Source: Methylobacterium oryzae (GTDB lineage Bacteria > Pseudomonadota > Alphaproteobacteria > Rhizobiales > Beijerinckiaceae). Taken from it: a stretch of 64,000 nucleotides of DNA. Shown here piece after piece: positions 52,369 through 61,114 of this stretch (the first letter of the stretch is position 1; the number at the start of each line of letters is the position of its first letter). The notes under the pieces are model-generated. The model was not told the origin of the DNA. It worked only from the letters and a program-made list of their open reading frames with translations, and searched no databases. Position numbers and translations under genes: made by a program. The DNA lies in NCBI RefSeq assembly GCF_021398735.1, contig NZ_CP090349.1, forward strand, positions 3,677,001-3,741,000, in the 5' to 3' direction.

Positions 52369-52785
52369 TTGGGCGAGGACGTAGAGGCGCTGCGGGCGGA
52401 ACTCGCCGAGACCCAGGCGCGGCTCAAGGAAGCGCAGGGCGAGCTGGCCCGGCTGGTGCGCCTCGCCGAGGCGGATCTCCAGCGCCGGCGTCCCGGCGAG
52501 CAGTCGAGCGTCGTCGCCTCGTCGGTGCGCCGCCCCGCCGCCAAGGAGGTCGCGGCCCGGATCGCCCGCTTCGCCCACCTCTACCGGGAAGCCGCCGAGG
52601 CCACTCCGGACCGCGCCCCGGTCGTCCCCGAGCAGACGATGCTCGCCTGGCTCGAGACATCCGGCCTGTTCGACCGCCAGTTCTACCTCGCGTGCAACGA
52701 CGACGTCGCCAATGCCGGGGCCGATCCGATGATGCACTACTACAATCATGGGTCGGAGGAGGCGCGCCTGCCCTCGACGCTGTGA
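52369..52785 (+). CDS. small coiled-coil protein ending in one FD-FY/NPDV repeat
   Basis: 138 residues. Residues 1-45 are a strong heptad helix (VEALRAELAETQARLKEAQ). Residues about 97-138 are a single copy of the window's repeat: GLFDRQFYLACNDDVANAGADP, then MMHYYNHGSEEARLP, ending at the protein terminus. It has no catalytic domain, so it looks like a stand-alone adaptor built from a dimerisation helix and the shared repeat. TTG 52369 is the furthest start; a GTG inside the coil is the alternative. The next gene also begins with this repeat. Confidence 0.65.
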   Translation: MGEDVEALRAELAETQARLKEAQGELARLVRLAEADLQRRRPGEQSSVVASSVRRPAAKEVAARIARFAHLYREAAEATPDRAPVVPEQTMLAWLETSGLFDRQFYLACNDDVANAGADPMMHYYNHGSEEARLPSTL

Positions 52786-52915
52786 GGCCGATCGGCGGCG
52801 CGGGCGCGGCGGGTTGACGGATCTCGGAAGTCTTTGCCAGCTCTGCAATCGATCGTGCCAAGTATAAAGTCAGAAGCAAAGCCGATAGACTTCGCAATCG
52901 TCTCTATCGGTCGCG

Positions 52916-52944
52916 TTGACCCTCCCCCTGCCGTGATCTAGGGA
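52916..52944 (+). promoter_or_regulatory. possible sigma-70-type promoter
   Basis: TTGACC at 52,916-52,921 and TAGGGA at 52,939-52,944 with a 17-base spacer. The -35 box is good and the -10 box is weak. It would give a leader of about 30 bases before the GT2 protein start at 52,980. The neighbourhood is locally AT-richer than its flanks. Confidence 0.3.
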
Positions 52945-52979
52945 GCGGCCGGACGGGGCGCGTGCGAGGGATCAGACCG

Positions 52980-55385
52980 ATGCAGGACGGTGCAGGCGCG
53001 AGCGCGCCGGGCTCGACCACGGCTTCGCCCGCGCTCGAGCCGTGGCAGGACGACTTCGCCACGATCTACGCCAGCGGCCTGTTCGATCATATCGGCTACG
53101 CGACGCGCTATCCCGATGTCGGCCTGACCGACCTGTCACCCCTGGAGCACTACGTGAAGTACGGCGCCCGGCTCGGGCGCCGGCCCCGGGCCGATTTCAC
53201 CGCGCCGCCGGACGAGACCTTCGACGGCAGCTTCGTCAATCCCTTCGCGGCCTGGCTCCGCGCGCGGGCCGAGACCGAGCCGGCGCCGGCCTGGAACCGG
53301 CCGGTCGTCTCGGTCCTGTGCATCAGCTACAACCAAGCGGCCTTCATCCGGCAGACCCTGGAGAGCATCCTCGGCCAAGCCACCGACTTCCCCTTCGAGC
53401 TGCTGGTCGGCGACGACCGCTCCACGGACGGGACCGCCGAGATCATCGCCGAGTACGCCGCGCGCCACCCCAACCTCGTGGCGGTCCTGCGCAGCGAGAA
53501 TCTCGGGCCGAACCGGAACTTCGCCGACCTCACGGCACGCGCCCGCGGCGAGTTCGTGGCGATCTGCGAGGGTGACGATTACTGGACCGACCCGCGCAAA
53601 CTCCAGCGGCAGGTCGACTTCCTGCGGGCGCGCCCGGAATTCACCCTCTGCTTCCACCGGGTGCGCGTCGTCTACGAGGACATGCCGGGGGTCGACGAGC
53701 TGTACCCGAAGCAGTGCAGCCCGCAGCCGTCGCTGTCGGACCTCGTGGCGCACAACTTCGTCCAGACCAACAGCGTGCTCTACCGCTGGCGCTACCACGG
53801 CGAGGAGGCGTTCGTGTTCGACGAGGGCATCGCCCCCGGCGACTGGTACGTCCACCTGATGCACGCCGAGGTCGGGCGCGTCGGCTTCCTGCCGGAGGTG
53901 ATGGCGGTCTACCGAAAGCACGCCGCCGGGATGTGGGCGACCTACGCCACCGAACTCGCCCGCCACAAGAAGCTCGGCAACTCCGAGATCGCGTTCTTCC
54001 GCAAGCTGCGCGGCCATTTCGGCGGCCGCTACGCGGCGGGCTACGAGGCCGCGCAGAAGTCGATCTTCCGGCGGCTGGCCGAGGCCTATCTCGACGAGGA
54101 GGACGTGCCGAGCCTCGGGCGCCTGATCGAGGCCAACCCCGACATCGCCCGGGACGCCTTGAGCGACATGGGTCTCGACGCGCCGGATGACCTTTCAGGA
54201 GAGCCGGAGGCCCTGCGCGCGTGGCTGCTGGAGCAACTCACTGTCAGCGTCATCGTCACGGCCTACAACCACGCCGCCGATATCGGCCGCTGCCTCGACG
54301 CGGTGCTGGGCCAGCGTGGCCTGTTCCGGATGCAGGTCGTGATCGGCGACGACCAGTCCACCGACGGCACTGCCGCGATCGTCGAGCGCTACCGGGCACG
54401 CGACCCGGAGCGGATCTCGGTGCGGCCCCGGCCGCAGAACCTCGGCATGCTGCGCAACATGCAGGACTGCCTCGCCGCCTGCACGGGCCGGTACATCGCC
54501 TTCTGCGAGGCGGACGATTACTGGCTGTCGGACCGCAAGATCGCTATGCAGATGCGGATGCTGCGCAACGACCGCAAGCTGGGCATGTGCTTTAACTGGG
54601 TGCTGCTCCACTACCCGGCGACCGGCTCCTACGTCCCGCACGACGAGCAGGGCCGCTATCCCACCGGCCCGATCAGCTTCCCGGTCCTGGCCAACTCGCC
54701 GCTCACCGCCAACTTCTCCTGCTGTTTCTACCGCGCCGAGGCTCTGCGCCGGGTTCCGGAGGCCTACTACGCGAACGCCTCGGCGGCCGACTGGCTGATG
54801 AACCTCTACGTCGCCGACAAGGGCCGGATCGCGTTCCTGCGGGAGCTGCTCTCGGTCTACACGGTCCAGGAGAAGGGCCAATGGTCGGGCCTGCCGGAGG
54901 ACATCAAGAACGCCCGGATCGCCCAGTACCAGAAGGAGTTCGCCGGCATCTTCGGGGAGGGGCGCGGCTTCGAGAAGTACGAGGTGGGCTGCACGGTCGC
55001 CGAACTCGACGGCGAGCTGCCGGATTCCTTCGCCCGCGCGAACCTGGAGGTCCCCCAGGACCGGGTCTGGGCCGAGATCCAGGACGGGCAGGTGGTGCTG
55101 GCGGGCTGGGTCGTCTCGGCGAGCCGCGCCAAGGCGACGCTGATCGTGGCGGCCGACGGCGAGGTCCAGCGCATCCCCGCGGACGTTCACCGGCCGGATG
55201 TGATCGCCGCGGTGCTGGGCGACATGCCCACCACGATGGAGGAGGCCCGCTGCGGCTTCCGCTTCACCCTCCCCTACGCGCTCCACCTCGAGGTGCTGCT
55301 CTCCATCGAGGTCGAGCACGAGGTCGTGCCCTGGCTCTCGGTGATCTTCACCCACCGGGTGAAGCGGGGGCCCCAGCAGGGCTGA
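52980..55385 (+). CDS. tandem GT2 glycosyltransferase with N-terminal FD-FY/NPDV repeat
   Basis: 801 residues from ATG 52980 (GAGGGA eight bases upstream). Residues about 33-72 are one repeat (GLFDHIGYATRYPDVGLTDLSP). Two GT2 domains follow, both of the type with GDD...STDGT. The first spans about 108-310 (VVSVLCISYNQAAFIRQTL, LLVGDDRSTDG, CEGDDYWTDPRKL). The second spans about 421-660 (VSVIVTAYNHAADIG, VVIGDDQSTDG, CEADDYWLSDRKI). The near-identical motif order suggests internal duplication. Residues about 690-801 are a small unassigned beta-rich domain. It probably adds one or two sugars per cycle; specificity unknown. Confidence 0.87.
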   Translation: MQDGAGASAPGSTTASPALEPWQDDFATIYASGLFDHIGYATRYPDVGLTDLSPLEHYVKYGARLGRRPRADFTAPPDETFDGSFVNPFAAWLRARAETEPAPAWNRPVVSVLCISYNQAAFIRQTLESILGQATDFPFELLVGDDRSTDGTAEIIAEYAARHPNLVAVLRSENLGPNRNFADLTARARGEFVAICEGDDYWTDPRKLQRQVDFLRARPEFTLCFHRVRVVYEDMPGVDELYPKQCSPQPSLSDLVAHNFVQTNSVLYRWRYHGEEAFVFDEGIAPGDWYVHLMHAEVGRVGFLPEVMAVYRKHAAGMWATYATELARHKKLGNSEIAFFRKLRGHFGGRYAAGYEAAQKSIFRRLAEAYLDEEDVPSLGRLIEANPDIARDALSDMGLDAPDDLSGEPEALRAWLLEQLTVSVIVTAYNHAADIGRCLDAVLGQRGLFRMQVVIGDDQSTDGTAAIVERYRARDPERISVRPRPQNLGMLRNMQDCLAACTGRYIAFCEADDYWLSDRKIAMQMRMLRNDRKLGMCFNWVLLHYPATGSYVPHDEQGRYPTGPISFPVLANSPLTANFSCCFYRAEALRRVPEAYYANASAADWLMNLYVADKGRIAFLRELLSVYTVQEKGQWSGLPEDIKNARIAQYQKEFAGIFGEGRGFEKYEVGCTVAELDGELPDSFARANLEVPQDRVWAEIQDGQVVLAGWVVSASRAKATLIVAADGEVQRIPADVHRPDVIAAVLGDMPTTMEEARCGFRFTLPYALHLEVLLSIEVEHEVVPWLSVIFTHRVKRGPQQG

Positions 55386-55433
55386 CTTTCGGCATTGGAC
55401 GGGGCGAAGCGACTCCGTGCAGCGCGACGTACC

Positions 55434-55455
55434 CCCTCTCCCGAACGGGAGAGGG
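55434..55455. terminator. perfect hairpin between convergent genes
   Basis: CCCTCTCCCG and CGGGAGAGGG are exact complements separated by two A residues, giving an 8-10 base stem. It sits between the convergent genes ending at 55,385 and 55,509. The CCCTCTCCCG...CGGGAGAGGG wording is of a kind often seen as a dispersed intergenic element in GC-rich proteobacteria. Likely a bidirectional terminator; no T-run follows. Confidence 0.5.
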
Positions 55456-55508
55456 AACCCGCGCCAATCGCGGCGCCGCGACCCCGGTGCGACGCCCTTG
55501 GCTGGGCT

Positions 55509-57167
55509 CTATCGCCGCCGACCGCCGAGGAGGTGCCGTAGACGCGCCAGTGGCGTGCGGGCGCGGGCCCGGTCCAGGGCGCCGCGGATCTCCGCGGCCA
55601 GCCGGGTCGCGACGATCTCGCGGGCGGGATCGTCGTAGTGGACGATGTCGTAGAAGGTCCCCTCCTCCCGGTCGCGGAAGATGCCGCTGAGGTCGAGGGC
55701 CGTGAAGGTGCGCCGGTACGGGCGCCGCGCCGCGAGCTGCGCGGTGAACGCCTCCAGCTTGGCGTATTGCCGGTCGAGATAGGCCAGGAACGCCCCCGAG
55801 GCGACGCCGCTTTCCACCTCGGTGAGGTGGCTTTTGCGCAGGATCGTCGGCTGCAGCACGCTGACGATCGGCACCCGGTGGTCGTGGGACAGCTTGGTCA
55901 GCCGGTGCGCCGCCAGCGCGTAGTGGTGGATGATCGCCTCCTCCCAGCCCGGGCTCTGCCAGCCCACCTCCGCGCGCAGCCGCTTCAGCTCCTCGTAGAT
56001 CAGCGTGATGAGCGCCTCGTAGGACAGGCCGTCCTCGCGGGACCGGGGATCGTGCGTGTCGAAGAAGTGGTCGTAAAGCCGCTGGGTGATGAAGGCGTTG
56101 TAGGGGTGGCCCGGCCGGGGATCGTAGGTCCAGGGCTGGAACAGGTCGGTGCTGCCGCTGAGCACGAGGATCGCGTCGGGGCTATAGGTTACCAGACGCG
56201 ACCAGATCAGGTGGGTCATCTGCGTGAGGCAGCTCGACATCACCCCGAAATTGTAGACCTTCGCGCTGTCGAGGCCGTCCGCCCGCAGGATCCGCTCGAT
56301 GCGGCCCGGCAGGGTGTTGGCGATGTCGCCGCCGTCGATCGTGGTCGAGTCGCCGACGACCAGAATCCGGGTCTCGCCCTCCGGCTTGCGCGCGACGATC
56401 GGGACGGCGTTCAGGAAGCCGTCCGCGTCGAACGGGACGCCGTAATGGCTCGCCCCCGGCTTGCCGGCGAACTGGATGAACGGGCTCGGATAACGGGTGT
56501 TCGAGTCGAGATAGCCGAAATGGTGCAGGAACTTGCGCCGCCGCGCGGCGTCCTCGCTCTCCGGTGGGGCCCAGATCTGCTCGACGCCCGGGGCGGTCAG
56601 AGCCGCCATCATCGCGCCCCTGAGCGCCGCGTAGCCGGCGGCGTTCAGCCGGACGCCGTCGTCGCTGAGAGCGGGCCTGAGCGCGCCCGTCCCGGTCGCC
56701 AGGACGGTGTCGTAATCGATGAACTCCGCGCCGTATGCCTGCACGTGATCGCGCAGCCACGCGTTGACCTGCCCGATGAGCGGGACGGGTAAGCCGGCCG
56801 CGGCCGGCGCGGCCGGATCCACCGGCGGTATCGAGCCGACCCAGGTCCGCACGTAGAGGTCGCGCGCGTCCCGCAGCATCGCGGCGAAGTCGGACACGAT
56901 GCTGTCCAGCGACGGCGCGGCCTTGCCGCTGAGGATGTCGTCGCGGCCGCCGATGAGGTGCAGGCCGCGGGCTCCGTAGAGGGCTATGTCGGAGCGAAGC
57001 CGGCGTCCCATGTCCCGGGTCGACTGCCCGGCAATTCCGCGCGCGACCGTCTGGGGGCCGGAGAAGAGCGGCGGTGTCTCGGCCACCAGCTCCGCCGTGA
57101 CCGAATCGCCGAAGAAGAGGATCGGCCCGAACGGGAACAGCGGCTTGTCCTGCATCGGCGTGCTCAT
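55509..57167 (-). CDS. tandem SGNH/GDSL-hydrolase-like protein
   Basis: 552 residues with two SGNH domains. The first has the nucleophile block ILFFGDSVTAEL (S22). Its GxND block is replaced by GGRDD (73-77), and the DxxH block reads DDGVRLNAAGY with Arg in place of the catalytic His. It is therefore probably inactive. The second has VVGDSTTIDGGD (S274), VLSGSTDLF, and a C-terminal FYDIVHYDDPA that keeps Asp and His. Glycan-locus SGNH proteins often add or remove O-acetyl groups. No signal peptide is seen. Its start lies 22 bases from the next gene on the same strand. Confidence 0.8.
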   Translation of the reverse strand: MSTPMQDKPLFPFGPILFFGDSVTAELVAETPPLFSGPQTVARGIAGQSTRDMGRRLRSDIALYGARGLHLIGGRDDILSGKAAPSLDSIVSDFAAMLRDARDLYVRTWVGSIPPVDPAAPAAAGLPVPLIGQVNAWLRDHVQAYGAEFIDYDTVLATGTGALRPALSDDGVRLNAAGYAALRGAMMAALTAPGVEQIWAPPESEDAARRRKFLHHFGYLDSNTRYPSPFIQFAGKPGASHYGVPFDADGFLNAVPIVARKPEGETRILVVGDSTTIDGGDIANTLPGRIERILRADGLDSAKVYNFGVMSSCLTQMTHLIWSRLVTYSPDAILVLSGSTDLFQPWTYDPRPGHPYNAFITQRLYDHFFDTHDPRSREDGLSYEALITLIYEELKRLRAEVGWQSPGWEEAIIHHYALAAHRLTKLSHDHRVPIVSVLQPTILRKSHLTEVESGVASGAFLAYLDRQYAKLEAFTAQLAARRPYRRTFTALDLSGIFRDREEGTFYDIVHYDDPAREIVATRLAAEIRGALDRARARTPLARLRHLLGGRRR

Positions 57168-57189
57168 GCCGTCGCGATCCGGGGCGGCG

Positions 57190-58434
57190 TCAGCGCGCCG
57201 CGAAGATCTCGATCCCGTCGAGATGCAGGTGCTGCTCCTCGTCGAGATCGATCTTGAGGTAGCGGAACCGCGCGTTGTCGAACCGCAGGTGGAGGGGCAG
57301 GCCGGGATGGCAGTGGGCGTCCACGGCGTCGAAGACGAGGCGGAAGTCGCCCTCGGTCTCCCCCAGCCAGACCCGCATCAGCTGCGCCCGCTCGCTGAGC
57401 TGCCCCCAGCGATTGTAGATCCGGATCTCCGAGACCCGCTCGACCGCGCCGAGATCGAGGACGAACCAGGGGTTCCGGTCGAGCCCGGTGTGGAAGAAGA
57501 AGGACGGGTCGCCGGTGGTGCGCGCGCCGTAGGTGCCGGTCGTGCCCGACCAGGGCGAGGCGGAGCTCGCCGTCCAGGTCTTGCCCAGCGCGATGTTCTC
57601 GGAGGGGCGCATCGCCACCAGCGTGTCCATCTCCAGCTCGTCGATCAGCGTCCGGATCTGCTTGGACGGCTGCCGCAGCGGCGGGATTTCCAGCTCGAGC
57701 TTGTAGATCAGGTTCGACAGGATGCTCTGGTCGAAGCGGTGGTCGATGAAGCCCTCGAGATCCGGCAGGCCCATCTGGTTCGGGATGTCGGTGACGACCC
57801 GCGGATCGCCGGCGTAGCGCAGCCACTCGGCCACGAGCCGGCGGGTGGCGGGGCTGACCATGAAGGCGATCCAGGAGGCCTGGATCTGGTCGGCGTCCCA
57901 GTAGCGCGCCGCGTCGCAGTCCATCAGCACGAAGCAGTCGCGCTTGGTCCAGGCCCGCTGCGGCTTGCCGTGCAGCACGCCCACCGCGACCCGGCGCTCC
58001 GAGCCGTCGAGCCAGGTGAGCAGCGGCGCCACCGGCGGCAGCGGGTCGTCGCCGACCGCCTGCATGCCGGTGTCGCTGAAGACGATGAAGTCGCCGTCGC
58101 GGCGCTTCTCCAGCGCCTCGGCGATGATGTAGGGCTTCCAGGCCCAGTTGCCGGCGCCCCGGGACCGGTCGAGGATCTCCCGGTGCGCGCGGTAGAACGG
58201 CGTCTCGCGCAGCCGGTCGGGGGACCAGCTCTCGATCGTGTCGAAATCGCCCGTGGCGGCGGCCGAGGCCACCAGCCGGCGCTGGCTCTCGACGTAGTGG
58301 TACTTGGCGGCGAAGCTGACCAGGGTGGTGTGGCGCGGCCGGAGCCGGCGCCGCAGCCGCATCAGCACCTCGGCCCGGTGCATGTCGAAGGCGTTGACGC
58401 GCAGGGCCTCCGGGGATGGGTCAGCGCTGGCCAA
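57190..58434 (-). CDS. glycosyltransferase-like protein with C-terminal discoidin (F5/8-type) domain
   Basis: 414 residues. TTG 58434 is the start, supported by GGAGG six bases upstream. Residues about 35-270 look like a GT-A-type domain. Seen are FAAKYHYVESQRRL, WAWKPYIIAEALEKR, DFIVFSDTGMQAV (DTG in place of a DxD), and QSILSNLIYKLELE. Residues about 283-414 are a galactose-binding F5/8 C-type fold (NIALGKTWTASSASPW, WFVLDLGAVERVSEIRIYNRW, RYLKIDLDEEQHLHLDGIEIF). The second domain probably binds a sugar. The catalytic identity of the first is uncertain. Confidence 0.72.
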   Translation of the reverse strand: MASADPSPEALRVNAFDMHRAEVLMRLRRRLRPRHTTLVSFAAKYHYVESQRRLVASAAATGDFDTIESWSPDRLRETPFYRAHREILDRSRGAGNWAWKPYIIAEALEKRRDGDFIVFSDTGMQAVGDDPLPPVAPLLTWLDGSERRVAVGVLHGKPQRAWTKRDCFVLMDCDAARYWDADQIQASWIAFMVSPATRRLVAEWLRYAGDPRVVTDIPNQMGLPDLEGFIDHRFDQSILSNLIYKLELEIPPLRQPSKQIRTLIDELEMDTLVAMRPSENIALGKTWTASSASPWSGTTGTYGARTTGDPSFFFHTGLDRNPWFVLDLGAVERVSEIRIYNRWGQLSERAQLMRVWLGETEGDFRLVFDAVDAHCHPGLPLHLRFDNARFRYLKIDLDEEQHLHLDGIEIFAAR

Positions 58435-58512
58435 GTCTGTCCTCCGGCGGTGGCTCGAGGGCTTGTCACCGGTTTTGCCGGCTTCGGCAAGGCGGCCGCG
58501 GCGGGGCCGGGT

Positions 58513-59856
58513 TCAGGCGTCGTCGAACGCGAGCTTCTCGGCCGGATACGCGAGCATCAGCGCGCGGCGCTCGGGCGAGTTGTCCCACTCGCCGACCTTC
58601 GTGTAGTCGCCGGCGACGTCCAGCACCTCGACGACCCGCCCGATGGTCGGGATGCTCTTGAAATGCTGCGGCCAGCCGGAGGCGAAGTAGAAGACCTCCT
58701 CGACGTGCTCGGAGAGCTGGCAGACCCCCGGCCCGAATGTGCCGAGCCCGAAGACGAGGTAGCGCCCGTTCATCAGCGCCGCGACGTCGTCGATGAGGGT
58801 GCCGCTCTGGGTCGTCAGCGGCACGCCGATCTCGGCGATCCACGCTTCCAGCACCGGGATCACCGGGTTCAGCCGGTTCTCGAACACCATCTTGATCCGG
58901 GCGATGCGGCTCTCCGCCAGGAGCCGCCGGATCACCATCTGGTAGAAGGCGAGCGGCGGCTGCGGGTAGGTCGGCGCCACCCAGGTGCTGAAGATGTCCC
59001 CCGAGCGGATGTGGATCAGCAGCTCGTCGTCGGGCTTGGCGGGGATCTCCGCCGGCAGCCGGTTGAACAGCGGTCGGATGCAGGTCCGCACGATGTCCCG
59101 GGTCTCGTCGGGGCCGAGGGTGCCGGCGAGCTGCTGGATCCCGAGGTCGAAATACATCCCCGACAGGAAGGCGCCCGCCTCCGGCAGCGGCTCCGAGCCG
59201 GGGATGAAGGTGAGGCCTCCGCAGGTCAGCGGGCCGGTCAGGCCGATCACCTCGCTCCGGTCGGCGGCCGGGAGTTTGATGTATTTCAGGTTCAGGTTGC
59301 GGGCGATGCCGATGGCGAGCAGCAGCTGGATCAGGCAGTTGCCGAAGGCGCCGCACTCGTAGAGCGCGAGCCCGACCAGGGCGCGGGAGCGCGGCCGCTC
59401 GGCGCTGACGAGGCGGTAGGAGACGTAAACGTTCGCGCCGGGCCGCTCGTCGGCCATGTCGAAGGGCACGTCGAGCACGCGCCGCAGGGCGATGAGGTCG
59501 AAATCCGCCCGGTCGCACAGCACCCGCACTGCAGGCGGCTCGCCTCCGGCGGGCTCGTCCGGGATGACGCGGACGTGGCGTGCCCAGGCACCCTCCCCGG
59601 GCACCAGCACCAGGGCCTCGGCCCCGCCCCGGGCCGCGTCGAGGTCGGCCGCGCGCCAGGCCTGCCCGTCGTCGGAGAGGGCGAGGCGCGGCGGCGCCGC
59701 GCAGGCCGCCGCGAGCTCGACCCGGCGGACCGGGCAGCGGAAGCCGAGATCGACCTGGAAGCTCGGGGGGCCCGCCGGGCGGTCGGTCTCGCCGGCCGCG
59801 GGTGCCGCGCCGAGCCAGGGCCGGCCGAACGCCGCATCGATCAGGTCGCCGTTCAT
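58513..59856 (-). CDS. GT11/fucosyltransferase-like protein with N-terminal discoidin-like domain
   Basis: 447 residues. Residues 1-115 resemble a galactose-binding sandwich (SFQVDLGFRCPVRRVELAA, then RHVRVIPDEPAGG). Residues about 150-430 resemble GT11-type and related fucosyltransferases: YECGAFGNCLIQLLLAIGIAR early and LLIHIRSGDIFSTW with the HxRxGD donor-binding motif. GRYLVFGLGTFGPG is near the end. The donor may be GDP-fucose or another GDP-sugar. It follows argC on the same strand after 138 bases and is the first gene of the glycan locus on this side. Confidence 0.72.
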   Translation of the reverse strand: MNGDLIDAAFGRPWLGAAPAAGETDRPAGPPSFQVDLGFRCPVRRVELAAACAAPPRLALSDDGQAWRAADLDAARGGAEALVLVPGEGAWARHVRVIPDEPAGGEPPAVRVLCDRADFDLIALRRVLDVPFDMADERPGANVYVSYRLVSAERPRSRALVGLALYECGAFGNCLIQLLLAIGIARNLNLKYIKLPAADRSEVIGLTGPLTCGGLTFIPGSEPLPEAGAFLSGMYFDLGIQQLAGTLGPDETRDIVRTCIRPLFNRLPAEIPAKPDDELLIHIRSGDIFSTWVAPTYPQPPLAFYQMVIRRLLAESRIARIKMVFENRLNPVIPVLEAWIAEIGVPLTTQSGTLIDDVAALMNGRYLVFGLGTFGPGVCQLSEHVEEVFYFASGWPQHFKSIPTIGRVVEVLDVAGDYTKVGEWDNSPERRALMLAYPAEKLAFDDA

Positions 59857-59994
59857 CGCGTCTCGCGCTGCGCAGGGAGCGGTCCGGGGCCCGCGCCCCG
59901 AGCCCCTCTCTTCGCCGTCCGACCCCCCTCTGTCGAGGCGGGCGTGAGGGTCCCGCCGCCGCGTCCTGCGGTGACGGGCGCGGCGCCCGTGCGG

Positions 59995-60945
59995 CTAGCC
60001 GTCGAGCCCGAGCATCAGCCCGAGATTCTGCACGGCCGCCCCGGAGGCACCCTTGCCGAGATTGTCGAGGCGCGCGACCAGCACCGCCTGCCCGTGCTCG
60101 GCCGAGCCGAACACCCGCAGCTCCAGCCGGTCGGTGTCGTTGAGGTCCTCCGGCTCGATCTTCTCGCGGTGCGCGCCGGTGGCGGCGCCCGGCACGACCT
60201 GCACCAGGGGCTGGCCGGCGTACCAGTCGCGCAGGGCCGCCTCGAGGTCGGAGGCCGTGGGCCGGCCCGGCAGCGTCTCGAGGTGGAGCGGCACGCTCAC
60301 CAGCATCCCCTGCCGGAAATTGCCCACCGACGGCACGAAGATCGGCCGCCGGGTCAGCCCGCTGTAGCGCTGCAATTCCGGCAGGTGCTTGTGGGCGAAG
60401 CCGAGGCCGTAGAGCTGGAACGGCGGCGCCGCGCCCTGCTCGTAGGCCTCGATCATGCTCTTGCCGCCGCCGCTGTAGCCGCTGACCGCGTTGACGCTGA
60501 TCGGGTGGTCGGCCGGGATCAGGCCGCCCTCCACCAGCGGGCGCAGGAGCGCGACGCCGCCGGTCGGGTAGCAGCCCGGATTGGCGACCCGCCGGGCGCG
60601 GGCCACCGCCGCGCCCTGCTCCCGGGTCAGCTCCGGGAAGCCGTAGGTCCAGCCCTCCGCGACCCGGTGGGCGGTGCTGGCGTCGAGGACGCGGGGGCCG
60701 CCGCCGGGCAGGCTGTCGGCCAGCGCCACGGTCTCCTTGGCGGCCGCGTCCGGCAGGCAGAGCACGACGAGGTCGACCTCGGCGAGGAGCGCGCGCTTCG
60801 CCGCCGGGTCCTTGCGGTGCTCGGGCGCGATGCTGCGCAGGGCGACCCGCCCGTCGCGCTCCAGGCGCTCGCGGATGCCGAGACCGGTCGTGCCGGCCTC
60901 GCCGTCGATGAACACGGTGGGCTTCGTCGCGCCTGCGCCAGACAT
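59995..60945 (-). CDS. argC: N-acetyl-gamma-glutamyl-phosphate reductase (type 2)
   Basis: 316 residues. Arginine biosynthesis: NADPH-dependent reduction of N-acetylglutamyl phosphate to the semialdehyde. Signature [11 protein letters not shown] with catalytic C125. The N-terminal [14 protein letters not shown] and the short length are typical of the ArgC type 2 group. [15 protein letters not shown] and [13 protein letters not shown] are conserved. It lies downstream of rplM-rpsI in the same direction, with a terminator between, an order common in Rhizobiales. This is core genome and marks the end of the glycan locus. Confidence 0.95.
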   Translation of the reverse strand: MSGAGATKPTVFIDGEAGTTGLGIRERLERDGRVALRSIAPEHRKDPAAKRALLAEVDLVVLCLPDAAAKETVALADSLPGGGPRVLDASTAHRVAEGWTYGFPELTREQGAAVARARRVANPGCYPTGGVALLRPLVEGGLIPADHPISVNAVSGYSGGGKSMIEAYEQGAAPPFQLYGLGFAHKHLPELQRYSGLTRRPIFVPSVGNFRQGMLVSVPLHLETLPGRPTASDLEAALRDWYAGQPLVQVVPGAATGAHREKIEPEDLNDTDRLELRVFGSAEHGQAVLVARLDNLGKGASGAAVQNLGLMLGLDG

Positions 60946-61052
60946 CGCTCGTCTCGCTCTCTCGAATATGCCTTGCCGCCCGAGTCGGGCACCGCGGCCG
61001 GGGATCAGGTGCGCGCGGTGCTGCAGCCTGTCAACGACCGTGCCGCGGCCTG

Positions 61053-61087
61053 AAAACGCGAAAGGGCGGCTCCCGCAGGAACCGCCC
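61053..61087 (-). terminator. Rho-independent terminator after rpsI
   Basis: On the minus strand GGGCGGTTCC, a TGCG loop, and GGAGCCGCCC form a 10-base stem with one G-T pair, followed by TTTCGCGTTTT. It begins about 28 bases after the rpsI stop codon. Good match to an intrinsic terminator for the rplM-rpsI operon. Confidence 0.8.
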
Positions 61088-61114
61088 TCTCCGTGACACC
61101 GGTGTGACCGGGTA

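Noticed and set aside
59974..59990. Short ACGGGCG/CGCCCGT hairpin after argC
   Set aside because: Seven-base stem with a 3-base loop and no T-run; too weak to call a terminator in this GC-rich DNA.
56986..61053. Plus-strand open frame of 1355 codons across four minus-strand genes
   Set aside because: It spans argC and three glycan genes with recognisable motifs on the other strand; no domain of its own, so a GC-bias artefact.
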